Shown here one piece after another: positions 1 through 8,625 of a stretch of DNA of 64,000 bases. A program made the position numbers and the translations under genes. The notes beneath the pieces were generated by a model. It was not told the DNA's origin and did no database searches. It saw only the letters and a program-made list of their open reading frames with translations. Source of the stretch: JANNSX01 sp041397825 (lineage in GTDB: Bacteria; Pseudomonadota; Alphaproteobacteria; Rhizobiales; Hyphomicrobiaceae); assembly GCA_041397825.1 (NCBI GenBank), contig JAWKVX010000007.1, forward strand, positions 1 to 64,000, read 5' to 3'. How positions within the stretch are numbered: position 1 is the first letter of the stretch; every line of letters begins with the position of its first letter.

Positions 1-555
1 GGTCGCCTGTGACTTCAAGAGCGCTTCTAGGTCCGGTGGCGCCTCAACCATAGCCATGTCTGACAAGGGAAGTCGCTCATGGACGAAGGGATAGGTGCCG
101 TCTGGCAGATCCACTTTTGTAATTCACAGTAACACATTCTGAGAGCGCGCGGACGACACTTGACACGACAGATTGGGGGCCGGGGGCAATGCCCAGGCCT
201 TAGACTGTCGGCTAGGCGCGGCGCAATCACACGGCGTACCACGTCGACCGTTGCGAGCGCTTCGCAGCGCGCAAGCGTGCCTTCGAGTTAGCCGGCAAGC
301 CGCTCCATCGGGATCTAAACAGGATGTCAAGCTTCGGGCTCGAAATGCGTCGTAGATTGGCGATCGCGTTGCAGGTGCTCATGGTTGCGGCTTGTGACCG
401 TTGCATCCACCAACCAATTCGACATGAGAGATTGGAGTTCACAGACAGCAGCTCCGCTCAATCAAAACGATCGCACTAGCTATTGAAATGGGCCACCCAT
501 GGGCCACGGCAGCATCTCGACGGTTCCGTTTAGCTTGACAAGTCCTTGATTTCAT
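1..555. other. Left-edge stretch without a confident gene
   Basis: No gene can be called with confidence here. On the minus strand positions 1-117 read openly from a GTG codon (start VDLPDGTYPFVHERLP) and leave the window at the left edge. A TGA lies four codons upstream and there is no clear ribosome binding site, so this could be the beginning of a gene or a fragment. On the plus strand an open frame free of stops runs from about 210 to a TAG at 479 with an internal ATG at 324, and resembles nothing I recognise. The stretch lies just 3' of a tRNA gene, a common place for integration remnants, but no integrase or direct repeat of the tRNA end was seen. Confidence 0.4.
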
Positions 556-631
<76 letters not shown>

Positions 632-640
632 CCGCCCCGG

Positions 641-670
641 AAAAAGGGCTGAGGCCCCAGACGGGGCCTC
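641..670 (-). terminator. Rho-independent terminator of the mliC-like gene
   Basis: An 8-bp perfect stem (GAGGCCCC/GGGGCCTC) with a 4-nt loop occupies 651-670. On the minus strand it is followed within five bases by a run of T at 641-645. It lies downstream of the lysozyme-inhibitor gene and upstream of the tRNA gene, so it separates the two minus-strand transcripts. Confidence 0.8.
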
Positions 671-756
671 GGGAGGGGTCATCTAACATTCGTGAGCAAG
701 CCTGTCCAGTAGCCGATGGGCATCGCTCGGAGGTGGGTCGATGGATCGGCGCGGGG

Positions 757-1047
757 CTACTCCGGCGCCGGCCTGAGGATGCACTGCGTCGTCACGCCAT
801 CGACCGTCAGGATCGCCTCGGTTCCCTCGGTCCAGAATTCGACATTGTCGGCGACGTAGGTCGTGCCGCTGTCGCTTGCCGTGGCCGGCAGCGTCCAGCG
901 CGTCTCGCCCCGCGTGACCGTCGCCGAGCCCGTGGCGGAGACATCGGCGCCGAGCTCCTGCCCATCGTCGCAAATGAAAGTCAGGGGCTCGGCGAGCGCA
1001 TGTCCGGCCGGCAGCAAGAGGCCCAAGGCAATGAAAAGGCTTCGCAT
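757..1047 (-). CDS. Periplasmic C-type lysozyme inhibitor, MliC family
   Basis: A 96-residue secreted protein. The ATG at 1047 is preferred over the one at 1080 because GGAG lies seven bases before it and it starts directly with a signal peptide (MRSLFIALGLLLPAGHALA). The mature part has the MliC/PliC pattern: an early Cys (about residue 26, FICDDG), a central SG pair in ASDSGTTY (about 58-64), FWTEG-EA (about 71-78), and a late Cys (about 89, TTQC). Family members bind C-type lysozyme through the SG-x-x-Y region and protect peptidoglycan. There is no lipobox Cys after the signal, so it is probably soluble periplasmic (PliC-like) rather than membrane-bound. It lies after dprA in the same direction with a 114-bp gap, so it may have its own promoter. 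Confidence 0.8.
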   Translation of the reverse strand: MRSLFIALGLLLPAGHALAEPLTFICDDGQELGADVSATGSATVTRGETRWTLPATASDSGTTYVADNVEFWTEGTEAILTVDGVTTQCILRPAPE

Positions 1048-1161
1048 GTTCGCTCCTTCGCGCTCGACGCACGCTGCCAAAGTCTAGCCGAAACCCATCG
1101 TTATCAAAACCGGCTCGTCGTCTGGCGTTAATGGGTGCGTCGGGTCGATGCCAGTCCAGCC

Positions 1162-2298
1162 CTATACAACCAATGACACCCGCTGGCCGCCGTAGCGCTC
1201 CAGCCGGCCGGCCAGATCGAGCTCCAGCAGGACGACCGCCACGGTCTGGGCGTCGAGGCCGGTCGTCCGGACCAGGTCGTCGATGCCGATCGGCGCCGGT
1301 CCGAGGGCCTCCAGTATCGTCTTGCGCGCGCCGGTCGCCACCTCGGTCGGCCGGGCCTCGGCGAGCGGCTTGAGCCGGCGCGCCAACGTGATCGGGCGGC
1401 CCAGCATCGGGCCAATCACCTCGACGATGTCGGCCGCCTCGGTGACCAAGGTCGCTCCCTGCTTGAGGAGATGGTTGGTGCCGGCAGCGCGTGGGTCGAG
1501 GGGATGGCCGGGCACGGCAAACACCTCGCGGCCCTGCTCCAGGGCAAAGCGCGCGGTGATGTGCGAGCCCGAGCGCTTCGCCGCCTCGACCACGAGCACT
1601 CCCATGGCGAGCCCCGAAATGATGCGGTTGCGGCGCGGGAAATCCTGGCCGCGCGGCACGAAGCCCGGCGGGTTCTCGGCGATCAGCATCCCGGTCTCGC
1701 CGATCCGCCGCATCAGCGCCTCGTTCTCCGGCGGATAGACGATGTCGACGCCGCCGGCGACGACGGCAAGGGTGCCGGTCGAAAGCGTCGCCTCGTGCGC
1801 GGCGGTGTCGATGCCGCGGGCAAGTCCGGACGCAATGACGAGGCCGGCGCGGCCGAGCGCCTCGGCGATCGTGCCCGTGAGCTTGCGGCCGGCGGCGGAG
1901 GCGTCGCGCGCGCCGACGATGGCGATGGCGGTCTGGTCGGCGAGGTGGGTGTTGCCCTTGACGTAGAGGATCGGCGGTGGGGCCTCGGTCGCAGCGAGGA
2001 GCGGCGGATAGCCGGACTCGTCGATGGCAACGGCTCGTGCACCGACATTCTCGGCCCTGGCGAGCTCCGCTTCGGCATCCGCGGCAGAGCCGATGCGGAT
2101 GGGGCGCCCCCGGCCGCCACGGCGCGACAGCTCTGGTAGCGCGGCCAGCGCCTCCTCGGCGCCGCCGAAATGATTGACGATCTCGCGGAAGGTGACCGGG
2201 CCGACATTCTCACTGCGGATCAGGCGCAGCCAGGCGAGCCGCTGGCGGTCGCTCAACGGCCGGCGTGGATCAGGAACCGGCAACGGGCGTGTTTTCAT
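1162..2298 (-). CDS. dprA: DNA processing protein DprA
   Basis: DprA/Smf, a cytoplasmic protein that loads RecA on incoming single-stranded DNA in transformation. The central Rossmann-like domain is well preserved: VGARDAS, SGLARGIDTAAH, GGVDIVYPPEN, PRRNRIISGLA, EAAKRSGSHITAR and FAVPGHP. A short SAM-like N-terminus and a C-terminal winged-helix-like (DML1) tail flank it. The start MKTRPLPVPDP at 2298 lies inside the end of plsY (29-nt overlap), which fits translational coupling. The longer reading from 2358 runs further into plsY and is less likely. plsY followed by dprA is a usual alphaproteobacterial order. topA, which often follows in these bacteria, is not here. Confidence 0.95.
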   Translation of the reverse strand: MKTRPLPVPDPRRPLSDRQRLAWLRLIRSENVGPVTFREIVNHFGGAEEALAALPELSRRGGRGRPIRIGSAADAEAELARAENVGARAVAIDESGYPPLLAATEAPPPILYVKGNTHLADQTAIAIVGARDASAAGRKLTGTIAEALGRAGLVIASGLARGIDTAAHEATLSTGTLAVVAGGVDIVYPPENEALMRRIGETGMLIAENPPGFVPRGQDFPRRNRIISGLAMGVLVVEAAKRSGSHITARFALEQGREVFAVPGHPLDPRAAGTNHLLKQGATLVTEAADIVEVIGPMLGRPITLARRLKPLAEARPTEVATGARKTILEALGPAPIGIDDLVRTTGLDAQTVAVVLLELDLAGRLERYGGQRVSLVV

Positions 2299-2914
2299 CA
2301 GGTTTCTTCGCGCCGATCCTGGGCTCGGTTCCGTTGATGAGCCGACGGATATTGGCATGGTGACGGATGAAGACGAGGGCCGACATGGCGAGGGTCAAGA
2401 CCACCAACGAGCCCCGCCAGGCAATGATGTGATCGCCGAGGCCGGCGAGCGCGACGAAGGGCGTTGCCATGGCGGCAGCGAGGGCCGCGAGCGAGGAGGT
2501 GCGGAGCAGCAAGGCCACGACCAGCCAGACACCCGAGAACACCAGCGCGAGCGGCCAGGCGGTGCCGAGCATGACGCCGATATAGGTCGCGACCCCCTTG
2601 CCGCCCTTGAAGCCGAGCCAGATGGGGAAGAGATGGCCGACGAAGGCGGCAAGACCTGCCCAGAGTCCGGCCGTGTCGCCGAAGAAGAGCTTGGCGATCA
2701 GCACGGCGACCGTGCCCTTGAGGGCATCGAGCACGAGCGTCGCCGCAGCAAGGCGTTTGTTGCCGGTTCTGAGCACATTCGTCGCGCCGATATTGCCGGA
2801 GCCGACCTGGCGGATGTCGCCCAGGCCAGCTGCGCGCGTCAGGATCAGGCCGAAGGGGATAGCGCCCAGCAGGTAGCCGAGAAGGAGGCTGATCAGGATG
2901 GAGCTGTCGGGCAT
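2270..2914 (-). CDS. plsY: Glycerol-3-phosphate acyltransferase PlsY
   Basis: A polytopic inner-membrane enzyme of about 214 residues that transfers acyl from acyl-phosphate to glycerol 3-phosphate, the first step of phospholipid synthesis. All three cytoplasmic motifs are visible: GSGNIGATNV (motif 1), GGKGVAT (motif 2) and the histidine-containing HHANIRRLINGTEP (motif 3). About five hydrophobic helices separate them. The start MPDSSILIS at 2914 places the first helix at the N-terminus; an upstream ATG at 2944 would add ten polar residues. The partner acyltransferase PlsX is not in the window. The gene overlaps dprA by 29 nt. Confidence 0.95.
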   Translation of the reverse strand: MPDSSILISLLLGYLLGAIPFGLILTRAAGLGDIRQVGSGNIGATNVLRTGNKRLAAATLVLDALKGTVAVLIAKLFFGDTAGLWAGLAAFVGHLFPIWLGFKGGKGVATYIGVMLGTAWPLALVFSGVWLVVALLLRTSSLAALAAAMATPFVALAGLGDHIIAWRGSLVVLTLAMSALVFIRHHANIRRLINGTEPRIGAKKPDENTPVAGS

Positions 2915-3041
2915 GACCTCGGTTCGCGATGCGAAGCTTGGCAATGGAGATGCAATTGACGGTGCCGATCGACGGACCGCGTAAGGCTAGCACCGAATGC
3001 GGACGTTGTCTGCCGATCGATGGCGATCCGGATTGTGGCTC

Positions 3042-3629
3042 TCAAGACCCCGGCTTGAAGCTGGCGTAGATCCTGTCTCGGATCGCTCCGATCTCGTCCT
3101 TCCGCCAGTTCCGGAACTCGATGACGAACGTGTAGAGGGCATTCGGTGTCAGCTCGTAGCGGGTAAAGGCGGCGTTGTCGACGGTATCCACGACGGTGAA
3201 GGACAGTCGCTCGCCGGTCGCCGTTGGGCTGCGCTCGATCTCCGAGAGTGTTTGAAAGGGTTTGGTCTGCCAGTCTGCGAGAATGTCGTCGAGCCTCGGC
3301 CGGGTCATCGTCGGCGTGATTGGCATCTCGGTGACCGAGATCCTGACACCTCCCGGCAGCTCGGTGCCGATGGTATGGATGGCAAAGTTGCCGATCTTCG
3401 CGTCGACGCCGCTGACGGTGAAGTCGTTGAAGGGGGCCGGCATCAGTACCGCGAATTTGCCTTTCGTCGAGTTAGCGCGATGCCAGCCGGTGCCGTCGTC
3501 GGCAGCGGCCTCAGTGCGGTGCATCGTCAGCTGCGGTTCGACCGTCTGCGCGAGGACGGATGCGGCGCTCACGGGTAGGAGCAATGCCGCTGCAAGCAGG
3601 ACGAATGTGAATCGGCTGAGTGCACACAT
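3042..3629 (-). CDS. Secreted protein of unknown function
   Basis: A 195-residue protein with a clear signal peptide (hydrophobic residues about 8-25, cleavage near VLAQ). I do not recognise the family. The mature part looks like one compact alpha/beta domain: WHRANSTKGKFAVLMPAPFND near the start, then GNFAIHTIGTELPGGVRISV, and an aromatic-rich C-terminus (TFVIEFRNWRKDEIGAIRDR). No cysteines and no lipobox are present in the mature part. A strong ribosome binding site (GGGGAGG) precedes the ATG at 3629. It sits between pyrC' and plsY in the same direction but with gaps of over 120 bp on each side, so it may be transcribed separately. Confidence 0.75.
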   Translation of the reverse strand: MCALSRFTFVLLAAALLLPVSAASVLAQTVEPQLTMHRTEAAADDGTGWHRANSTKGKFAVLMPAPFNDFTVSGVDAKIGNFAIHTIGTELPGGVRISVTEMPITPTMTRPRLDDILADWQTKPFQTLSEIERSPTATGERLSFTVVDTVDNAAFTRYELTPNALYTFVIEFRNWRKDEIGAIRDRIYASFKPGS

Positions 3630-3753
3630 GCTCGCCTCCCCTCGCTCGGCACGAGCAGTCGCCGTGTGGCGCGCGCGGCCGTGTCGAACGAAAAGCTAAG
3701 ATAGAACCGACCAATCCCCTGTTCCATGCGGAACAGGCTGGGATCGATCGCCA

Positions 3754-5079
3754 CTAATTGGCGAAAGGAAACACCGTCTCGCCGGCCACCAGCGTGCGCA
3801 TGACCCGCCCCTGGAACTTCGCCTCGTCGAAGGGCGAATTCTTCGCCTTCGAGTGGAGCGTGTCGCGATCGAGCATCCAGGGAGCGCCGAGATCGACGAC
3901 GGCAAGGTCTGCCGGCGCACCTTTCTCGAGCTTACCGACTGGCAGACCCAGCAGCGCTGCCGGACGGATCGTCAAGGCGGCGAAGAGATCCACGAGCTTG
4001 ACATCACCCGAGTGCACCAGCCTGAGCGCCGCCGGCAACAGCGTCTCGAGGCCGACAGCCCCGTCGGCGGCCTCGGCGAAGGGGCGCCGCTTGCCGTCGG
4101 TGCCCTGCGGATCGTGGCTCGAGACGATGACGTCGATCGAGCCGTCGGCCACGCCCTCCACCAAAGACCTGCGGTCGTCCTCGCTGCGGAGCGGCGGCCG
4201 CATCTTGTGGAAGGTCCGATAGGAACCGATATCGTTCTCGTTCAATGTCAGGTGATTGATCGAGACGCCGCACGTCACCGGCAGCTTCCGGCGCTTGGCG
4301 GCGCGGATAGCGTCGAGACTTTCTCGACAGGAGATCTGCGCCGCGTGATAGCGGCCGCCTGAAAGCTCGGCCAGGCGGATGTCGCGCTCGATCATGATGA
4401 TCTCGGCGGCCTTCGGGATGCCGGGCAGGCCGAGACGGGCTGAGACCTCACCCTCGTTGACCACGCCAGCGCCGGCCAGATCGTCGTCCTCCGTGTGGTG
4501 CACGACGAGGGCGTCGAAGTCTTTGGCGTAGGCGAGCACGCGCCGCATCACCTTGGCCGAGGCGATGCTTTGCCGTCCGTTCGAGAAGGCGACGGCGCCG
4601 GCCAGCTTCAAGAGGCCGATCTCGCTCATCTCGGTGCCGTTGAGCCCCTTCGTCAGCGCCGCCATGGTGTGAACGCGCACGATCGCTGTGTCGTTGGCGC
4701 GCCGGTTGACGAAATCGACGAGCGCCATGTCGTCGATGACCGGATCGGTCGCCGGCATGACGATCATCGTCGTGACGCCGCCGGCCGCCGCCGCCCGGCT
4801 GGCGGAGGCGAGCGTCTCGCGGTGCTCGAGGCCGGGCTCGCCGGTATAGACCTGCATGTCGACGAGGCCCGGAATGACCAGCCGGTCCTCGCAATTGATG
4901 ACCGCGGCATCGCGCGGTGCGCTGCGCCTCAGATGCGGTCCAAGATCGGCGATCAGACCGTCCTCGATGAGAATGCCGCCGGCCTCGTCGCGGCCGGAAG
5001 CCGGATCGAGGAGGCGGGCGTTGATCAGTGCGGCTCGCCCGCCAGAGTTCCCGATCGTGGTCGTCTTGCGCGCGTTCAT
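3754..5079 (-). CDS. pyrC: Dihydroorotase-like protein PyrC', predicted non-catalytic
   Basis: An amidohydrolase-fold protein of about 441 residues directly behind pyrB. It matches dihydroorotase over its length (VIPGLVD, GLETLLP, ALTIRPAALLGL), but the metal-binding residues are gone. The first ligand motif DxHxH reads D-M-Q-V-Y (residues 74-78), the carbamylated-lysine region reads FSNGRQ, the later histidine of the HIST-type motif reads QISCRES, and the catalytic aspartate of TDHAPH reads SSHDPQ. This is the inactive PyrC' (PyrX) form known from several proteobacteria, where it assembles with aspartate transcarbamoylase. A true dihydroorotase must then lie elsewhere. The start at 5079, four bases after the pyrB stop, suggests coupling; an ATG at 5109 would overlap pyrB by 26 nt. 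Confidence 0.9.
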   Translation of the reverse strand: MNARKTTTIGNSGGRAALINARLLDPASGRDEAGGILIEDGLIADLGPHLRRSAPRDAAVINCEDRLVIPGLVDMQVYTGEPGLEHRETLASASRAAAAGGVTTMIVMPATDPVIDDMALVDFVNRRANDTAIVRVHTMAALTKGLNGTEMSEIGLLKLAGAVAFSNGRQSIASAKVMRRVLAYAKDFDALVVHHTEDDDLAGAGVVNEGEVSARLGLPGIPKAAEIIMIERDIRLAELSGGRYHAAQISCRESLDAIRAAKRRKLPVTCGVSINHLTLNENDIGSYRTFHKMRPPLRSEDDRRSLVEGVADGSIDVIVSSHDPQGTDGKRRPFAEAADGAVGLETLLPAALRLVHSGDVKLVDLFAALTIRPAALLGLPVGKLEKGAPADLAVVDLGAPWMLDRDTLHSKAKNSPFDEAKFQGRVMRTLVAGETVFPFAN

Positions 5080-5083
5080 CGCA

Positions 5084-6040
5084 TCACCGGTTGGGGAGAT
5101 GGCGGGCAACCGCCGCCAGCACGGCCATGCGGACGGCGACCCCCATCTCCACCTGCTCGCGGATCACGCTTCGGGGATCGTCAGCGACGGCGGACGAGAT
5201 CTCCACGCCCCGGTTCATCGGGCCCGGGTGCATGATGAGGGCGTCGGGCTTGGCCCATTTGAGCTTCTCGTGATCGAGGCCGAAGAAGTGGTAGAACTCG
5301 CGCGTCGACGGCAGGAATGAGCCGGACATGCGCTCCTGCTGCAGCCTCAGCATCATGACGATATCGGCACCGGCAAGTCCATCGGACATGTGGTTGAAGA
5401 CTTTGCAGCCGAGCCGGTCGGCATTCGGCGGCAGCAAGGTCGATGGCGCGACGATGCGGACTTCGGCGCCGAGCCGCGTCAGGAGGCCGATGTTGGAGCG
5501 TGCGACCCGCGAATGCAGGATGTCGCCGCAGATGGCGACGACGAGGCCCTCGATCCGCCCCTTGTTGCGTCGGATGGTCAGTGCGTCGAGCAGAGCCTGG
5601 GTCGGATGCTGATGCTGACCGTCACCGGCATTGACGACCGAGCAGTCGACCTTCTGCGCCAGCAGTTCGACAGCGCCAGCTTGGTTGTGCCGGACCACAA
5701 GGATGTCCGGCCGCATGGCATTGAGCGTGACGGCGGTGTCGATCAGTGTCTCGCCCTTGTTAACCGACGAGGTCGAGACCTGCATGTTCATGACATCGGC
5801 GCCGAGGCGCTTGCCGGCGAGCTCGAAGGAGCTTTGGGTGCGGGTCGAGGCCTCGAAGAAGAGATTGACGAGGGTCCGGCCGGACAGGTGCTCGCGCTTC
5901 TTTGAAATCTGCCGGCTGACGGTGGCCGCGTCCTCGGCCATGTCCAATAGCCCAACGATCTCGCCAGCCGTCAAATCCTCGACGGTCAAAAGGTGGCGAT
6001 GGGGGAAGTGGAAGGTGTCAAGCTTCTGAGCTGCGGTCAT
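5084..6040 (-). CDS. pyrB: Aspartate carbamoyltransferase catalytic chain
   Basis: A cytoplasmic enzyme of 318 residues joining carbamoyl phosphate to aspartate, the committed step of pyrimidine synthesis. The carbamoyl-phosphate loop FFEASTRTQSSFE, the aspartate-side motif HPTQALLDAL, and the C-terminal MHPGPMNRGVE are intact, as are the RLQQERM loop and the KGETLIDT lid. No regulatory PyrI is nearby. The dihydroorotase-like partner PyrC' is encoded immediately downstream, which fits a PyrB-PyrC' complex as in Pseudomonas-type enzymes. It is divergent from the acyl-CoA dehydrogenase gene across a 78-bp shared promoter region. Confidence 0.97.
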   Translation of the reverse strand: MTAAQKLDTFHFPHRHLLTVEDLTAGEIVGLLDMAEDAATVSRQISKKREHLSGRTLVNLFFEASTRTQSSFELAGKRLGADVMNMQVSTSSVNKGETLIDTAVTLNAMRPDILVVRHNQAGAVELLAQKVDCSVVNAGDGQHQHPTQALLDALTIRRNKGRIEGLVVAICGDILHSRVARSNIGLLTRLGAEVRIVAPSTLLPPNADRLGCKVFNHMSDGLAGADIVMMLRLQQERMSGSFLPSTREFYHFFGLDHEKLKWAKPDALIMHPGPMNRGVEISSAVADDPRSVIREQVEMGVAVRMAVLAAVARHLPNR

Positions 6041-6118
6041 TAAAGCGCTGTCTATAGGCCGACTCGGTTATAGCCACAAGGGTCTGTCTGCTATGCTTGT
6101 TGGCAAAAGGAGGCGCCG

Positions 6119-7786
6119 ATGGTTTCGCGCGACGGTTTCGAGACGCACGAGGTTCTGAACCAGAGCCCGCCATTTGCCGATTTCAACCTGTTCACCTCCG
6201 ATTTGGCGCTCCAGGATGCCGTTTTCCGCGAGGGGGCGGGTGGCGCGGCGGAACGTCTCACGGCCTTCGGCGCCCTGACCGGGAGCGCCCAGATGCTGGC
6301 GCAAGGCCGGCTGGCCAACGAGTACCCGCCGAGGCTCAAGACCTTCGACCTCAAGGGCCATCGTATCGATCGGGTCGAGTTCCACCCGGCCTATCACGCC
6401 ATGATGAGCATGAGCACGGCCCAGGGGCTGCACATGGCGTCGTGGGAACATTTGAAAAACGGACTCGACGCACCGGAGACGGGCGCCAATGTCGCGCGCG
6501 CCGCCGGCAGCTACATGGCCGCCCAGACCGAGCCAGGTCATTGCTGCCCGATCACCATGACGAACGCCGCGGTCGCCTCGCTCCTCATTGAGCCTGTGCT
6601 GGCCGACGACTTGCTGCCGCGTCTGTTGGTCAGCGACTATGATCCGAGCTTTCGGCCGATCCCCGAGAAGCGTGCCATCACGATCGGCATGGGCATGACG
6701 GAGAAGCAGGGCGGCACGGATGTCCGCACGAATGCGACGCGCGCAGAGCCGGTTCCCGGCGAGCCCGGGGTCTATCTGCTGACCGGCCACAAGTGGTTCA
6801 TGTCGGCGCCGATGTCGGATGCGTTCTTGATGCTGGCGCAGGCGCCGGCCGGCTTGTCGTGCTTCTTCGTGCCGCGGCTCTTACCGGACGGTGGCGTCAA
6901 TCCGATCCGCATCCAGCGTTTGAAGGACAAGCTCGGCAATAGGTCGAACGCTTCCTCCGAGGTCGAGCTCCATGGCGTGCATGGCTGGCTGATCGGCGAG
7001 GAGGGGCGGGGCGTGCCCGCGATTATCGAGATGGTGACCTATACCCGTCTCGATTGCGCCGTCTCCTCCGCCGGCCTGATGCGCGCCGCCCTGGCCGAGG
7101 CCATTCATCACTGCCGCAATCGTCGCGTCTTCCAGAAGCAGCTGGTCGATCAGCCCTTGATGTCGGCGGTGCTCGCCGATCTCGCGCTCGAGGTCGAGGC
7201 TGCCACGGCGCTCGCCTTCCGCCTGGCCCGCTCCTTCGACAATCCGCGCTCCGAGCTCGATCAGGCCTGGCGGCGCCTGATGACGCCCGTGACGAAATAC
7301 TGGATCTGCAAGATTGCGCCCGCTTTCATCTACGAGGCGATGGAGTGCCTGGGCGGCAACGGATACGTTGAGGAAGGGCGTCTCGCGCTCCTCTACCGGG
7401 AGGCCCCCGTCAATGCGATCTGGGAGGGCTCTGGTAACGTCATGGGGCTCGATGTGCTCCGGGTGCTCATGAAGGAGCCCGAGGTCGCCGACAGCATTCT
7501 CGAGGGGCTCGGCAAGGCCATCTCCTCGGACCGCCGGCTTTCGGCGCAGCTCGCAACTGTCAGGGACCTGCTGCATAAGCCGCGCGATCTCGAGGTCAAT
7601 CTGCGCGCGCTCATCGAGGGGCTGGCGATGGTGGCCGCAGCCGCGCTGCTCCGCGTCAACGCGCCGGCACCCGTCGCGGATGCTTTTCTCGCCACGCGCC
7701 TCGAGGGCGGGCCGCGGCGAACCTATGGTCAAGGGCTGCAGCGCGCCGATCGAAACGCGATCATCGATCGCTCCTGGCCGCATTGA
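6119..7786 (+). CDS. AidB-like acyl-CoA dehydrogenase
   Basis: A 555-residue flavoprotein of the acyl-CoA dehydrogenase superfamily. Its length and the segment YREAPVNAIWEGSGNVMGLD (about residues 430-450) match the AidB branch, whose catalytic-position glutamate lies in this block. FAD-binding motifs GMGMTEKQGGTDVR and GHKWFMSAPMSD are present, and the glycine motif ECLGGNGYVEE follows. E. coli AidB is induced by alkylating agents and binds DNA; other members oxidise branched acyl-CoAs. Which applies here cannot be told from sequence, and no ada-like regulator is nearby. The start is secure: AAAAGGAGG lies six bases before the ATG. Confidence 0.88.
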   Translation: MVSRDGFETHEVLNQSPPFADFNLFTSDLALQDAVFREGAGGAAERLTAFGALTGSAQMLAQGRLANEYPPRLKTFDLKGHRIDRVEFHPAYHAMMSMSTAQGLHMASWEHLKNGLDAPETGANVARAAGSYMAAQTEPGHCCPITMTNAAVASLLIEPVLADDLLPRLLVSDYDPSFRPIPEKRAITIGMGMTEKQGGTDVRTNATRAEPVPGEPGVYLLTGHKWFMSAPMSDAFLMLAQAPAGLSCFFVPRLLPDGGVNPIRIQRLKDKLGNRSNASSEVELHGVHGWLIGEEGRGVPAIIEMVTYTRLDCAVSSAGLMRAALAEAIHHCRNRRVFQKQLVDQPLMSAVLADLALEVEAATALAFRLARSFDNPRSELDQAWRRLMTPVTKYWICKIAPAFIYEAMECLGGNGYVEEGRLALLYREAPVNAIWEGSGNVMGLDVLRVLMKEPEVADSILEGLGKAISSDRRLSAQLATVRDLLHKPRDLEVNLRALIEGLAMVAAAALLRVNAPAPVADAFLATRLEGGPRRTYGQGLQRADRNAIIDRSWPH

Positions 7787-8195
7787 CGGTCGGGCGGGGC
7801 CGGCCGCATGGACCATTCGCCGCCAATCCCGTTGCTTCTGGACGGTCCTCGAGGTGGGCGCCAAGCGACAGCTGCGCCATGCGCGAAATCGACAAATGCG
7901 CATGCATGTAATAACCAGTCTGCATTGTAGATTGCGTTGTCATTGCAAGAAGTATGAAAGAATTTCTGTTCACATGCTTATTGATGTATCTGCGCGGTAA
8001 TGCAATCGGCGTTTTGATGCCGTTAACTTCTGGCGCCTAACAAAATGCGTGCGGAAGCGTGACATCGCTGCGCAAGTGATATAGACGGGCTTGGCGAACA
8101 AATCGAATCTCAACTGGAGTGACTCGGTCGGGCACCATTCGCAACTTGCTCAGACTGAGCCTCATCACTGCCAAAAGCATAGAAGGACACGGATT
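7787..8195. other. 409-bp intergenic stretch, AT-richer centre
   Basis: No coding signal was found. The part from about 7890 to 8060 is visibly richer in A and T than the surrounding genome and holds short palindromes such as GCGCATGC around 7896-7905. It may carry the promoter for the small zinc-finger-like gene at 8196. I could not fix -35 and -10 boxes convincingly. Confidence 0.4.
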
Positions 8196-8540
8196 ATGAA
8201 TGCCGCCCGCAAAGATGCGTCACAATCAGGCAGCGCCCTGAGCAAGATCAGGCAGCTGCAGGAGCAGATGAACGAGGTCTCGAAGGAGGCGGTCGCCGAG
8301 GCTCTGAAGCAGGCCGAGGATGCCATTGCCACGCTCGCCACCCTCGGCCAGCGCTACCGTCTGGTTCGTACCGGTGCCGGCGGCAAGGGCGTCAGGCGCT
8401 CCAATCCGGACCGTCCCTGCCCGGTCTGCAATTTCAGGACCGATCCTCCGCACGATGCGCGCGGCCACCGCGGCCAGGGCAAGAACAAGAAGGCTTTCAC
8501 GGCAGCGCAGCTGGCCGAGTTCGGAATGCGCAAGGTCTGA
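8196..8540 (+). CDS. Small protein with CxxC...H...H putative zinc site
   Basis: A 114-residue cytoplasmic protein. The N-terminal half (about residues 12-60) is charged and helical with heptad-like spacing (KIRQLQEQMNEVSKEAVAEA), suggesting a short coiled coil. The C-terminal half is basic and carries CPVCNFRTDPPHDARGH, a C-x2-C-x7-H-x4-H pattern resembling a single zinc finger, followed by a lysine-rich tail. It could bind nucleic acid, but this is inference. Similar small proteins with a PCP(I/V)C...PPHDAR motif occur in alphaproteobacteria as hypotheticals. The ATG at 8196 follows GAAGGA with good spacing; the frame is open further upstream to 8091 but without a ribosome binding site. A hairpin follows the stop. 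Confidence 0.75.
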   Translation: MNAARKDASQSGSALSKIRQLQEQMNEVSKEAVAEALKQAEDAIATLATLGQRYRLVRTGAGGKGVRRSNPDRPCPVCNFRTDPPHDARGHRGQGKNKKAFTAAQLAEFGMRKV

Positions 8541-8548
8541 AGTCGACG

Positions 8549-8578
8549 GTGTGGGTGGGGATCTCTCCCGACCCACAC
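8549..8578 (+). terminator. Hairpin after the small zinc-finger-like gene
   Basis: An 8-bp perfect stem (GTGTGGGT/ACCCACAC) continues past a one-base bulge with three G-C pairs. It lies nine bases after the stop codon and is followed by the pyrimidine-rich ACTCTCTTCG rather than a clean T run. It also separates this gene from the convergent minus-strand gene ending at 8626. Confidence 0.6.
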
Positions 8579-8625
8579 TCTCTTCGCCGGAACGTCGTTC
8601 GCGGTAGATCCCTTGTCAGTGCGGG

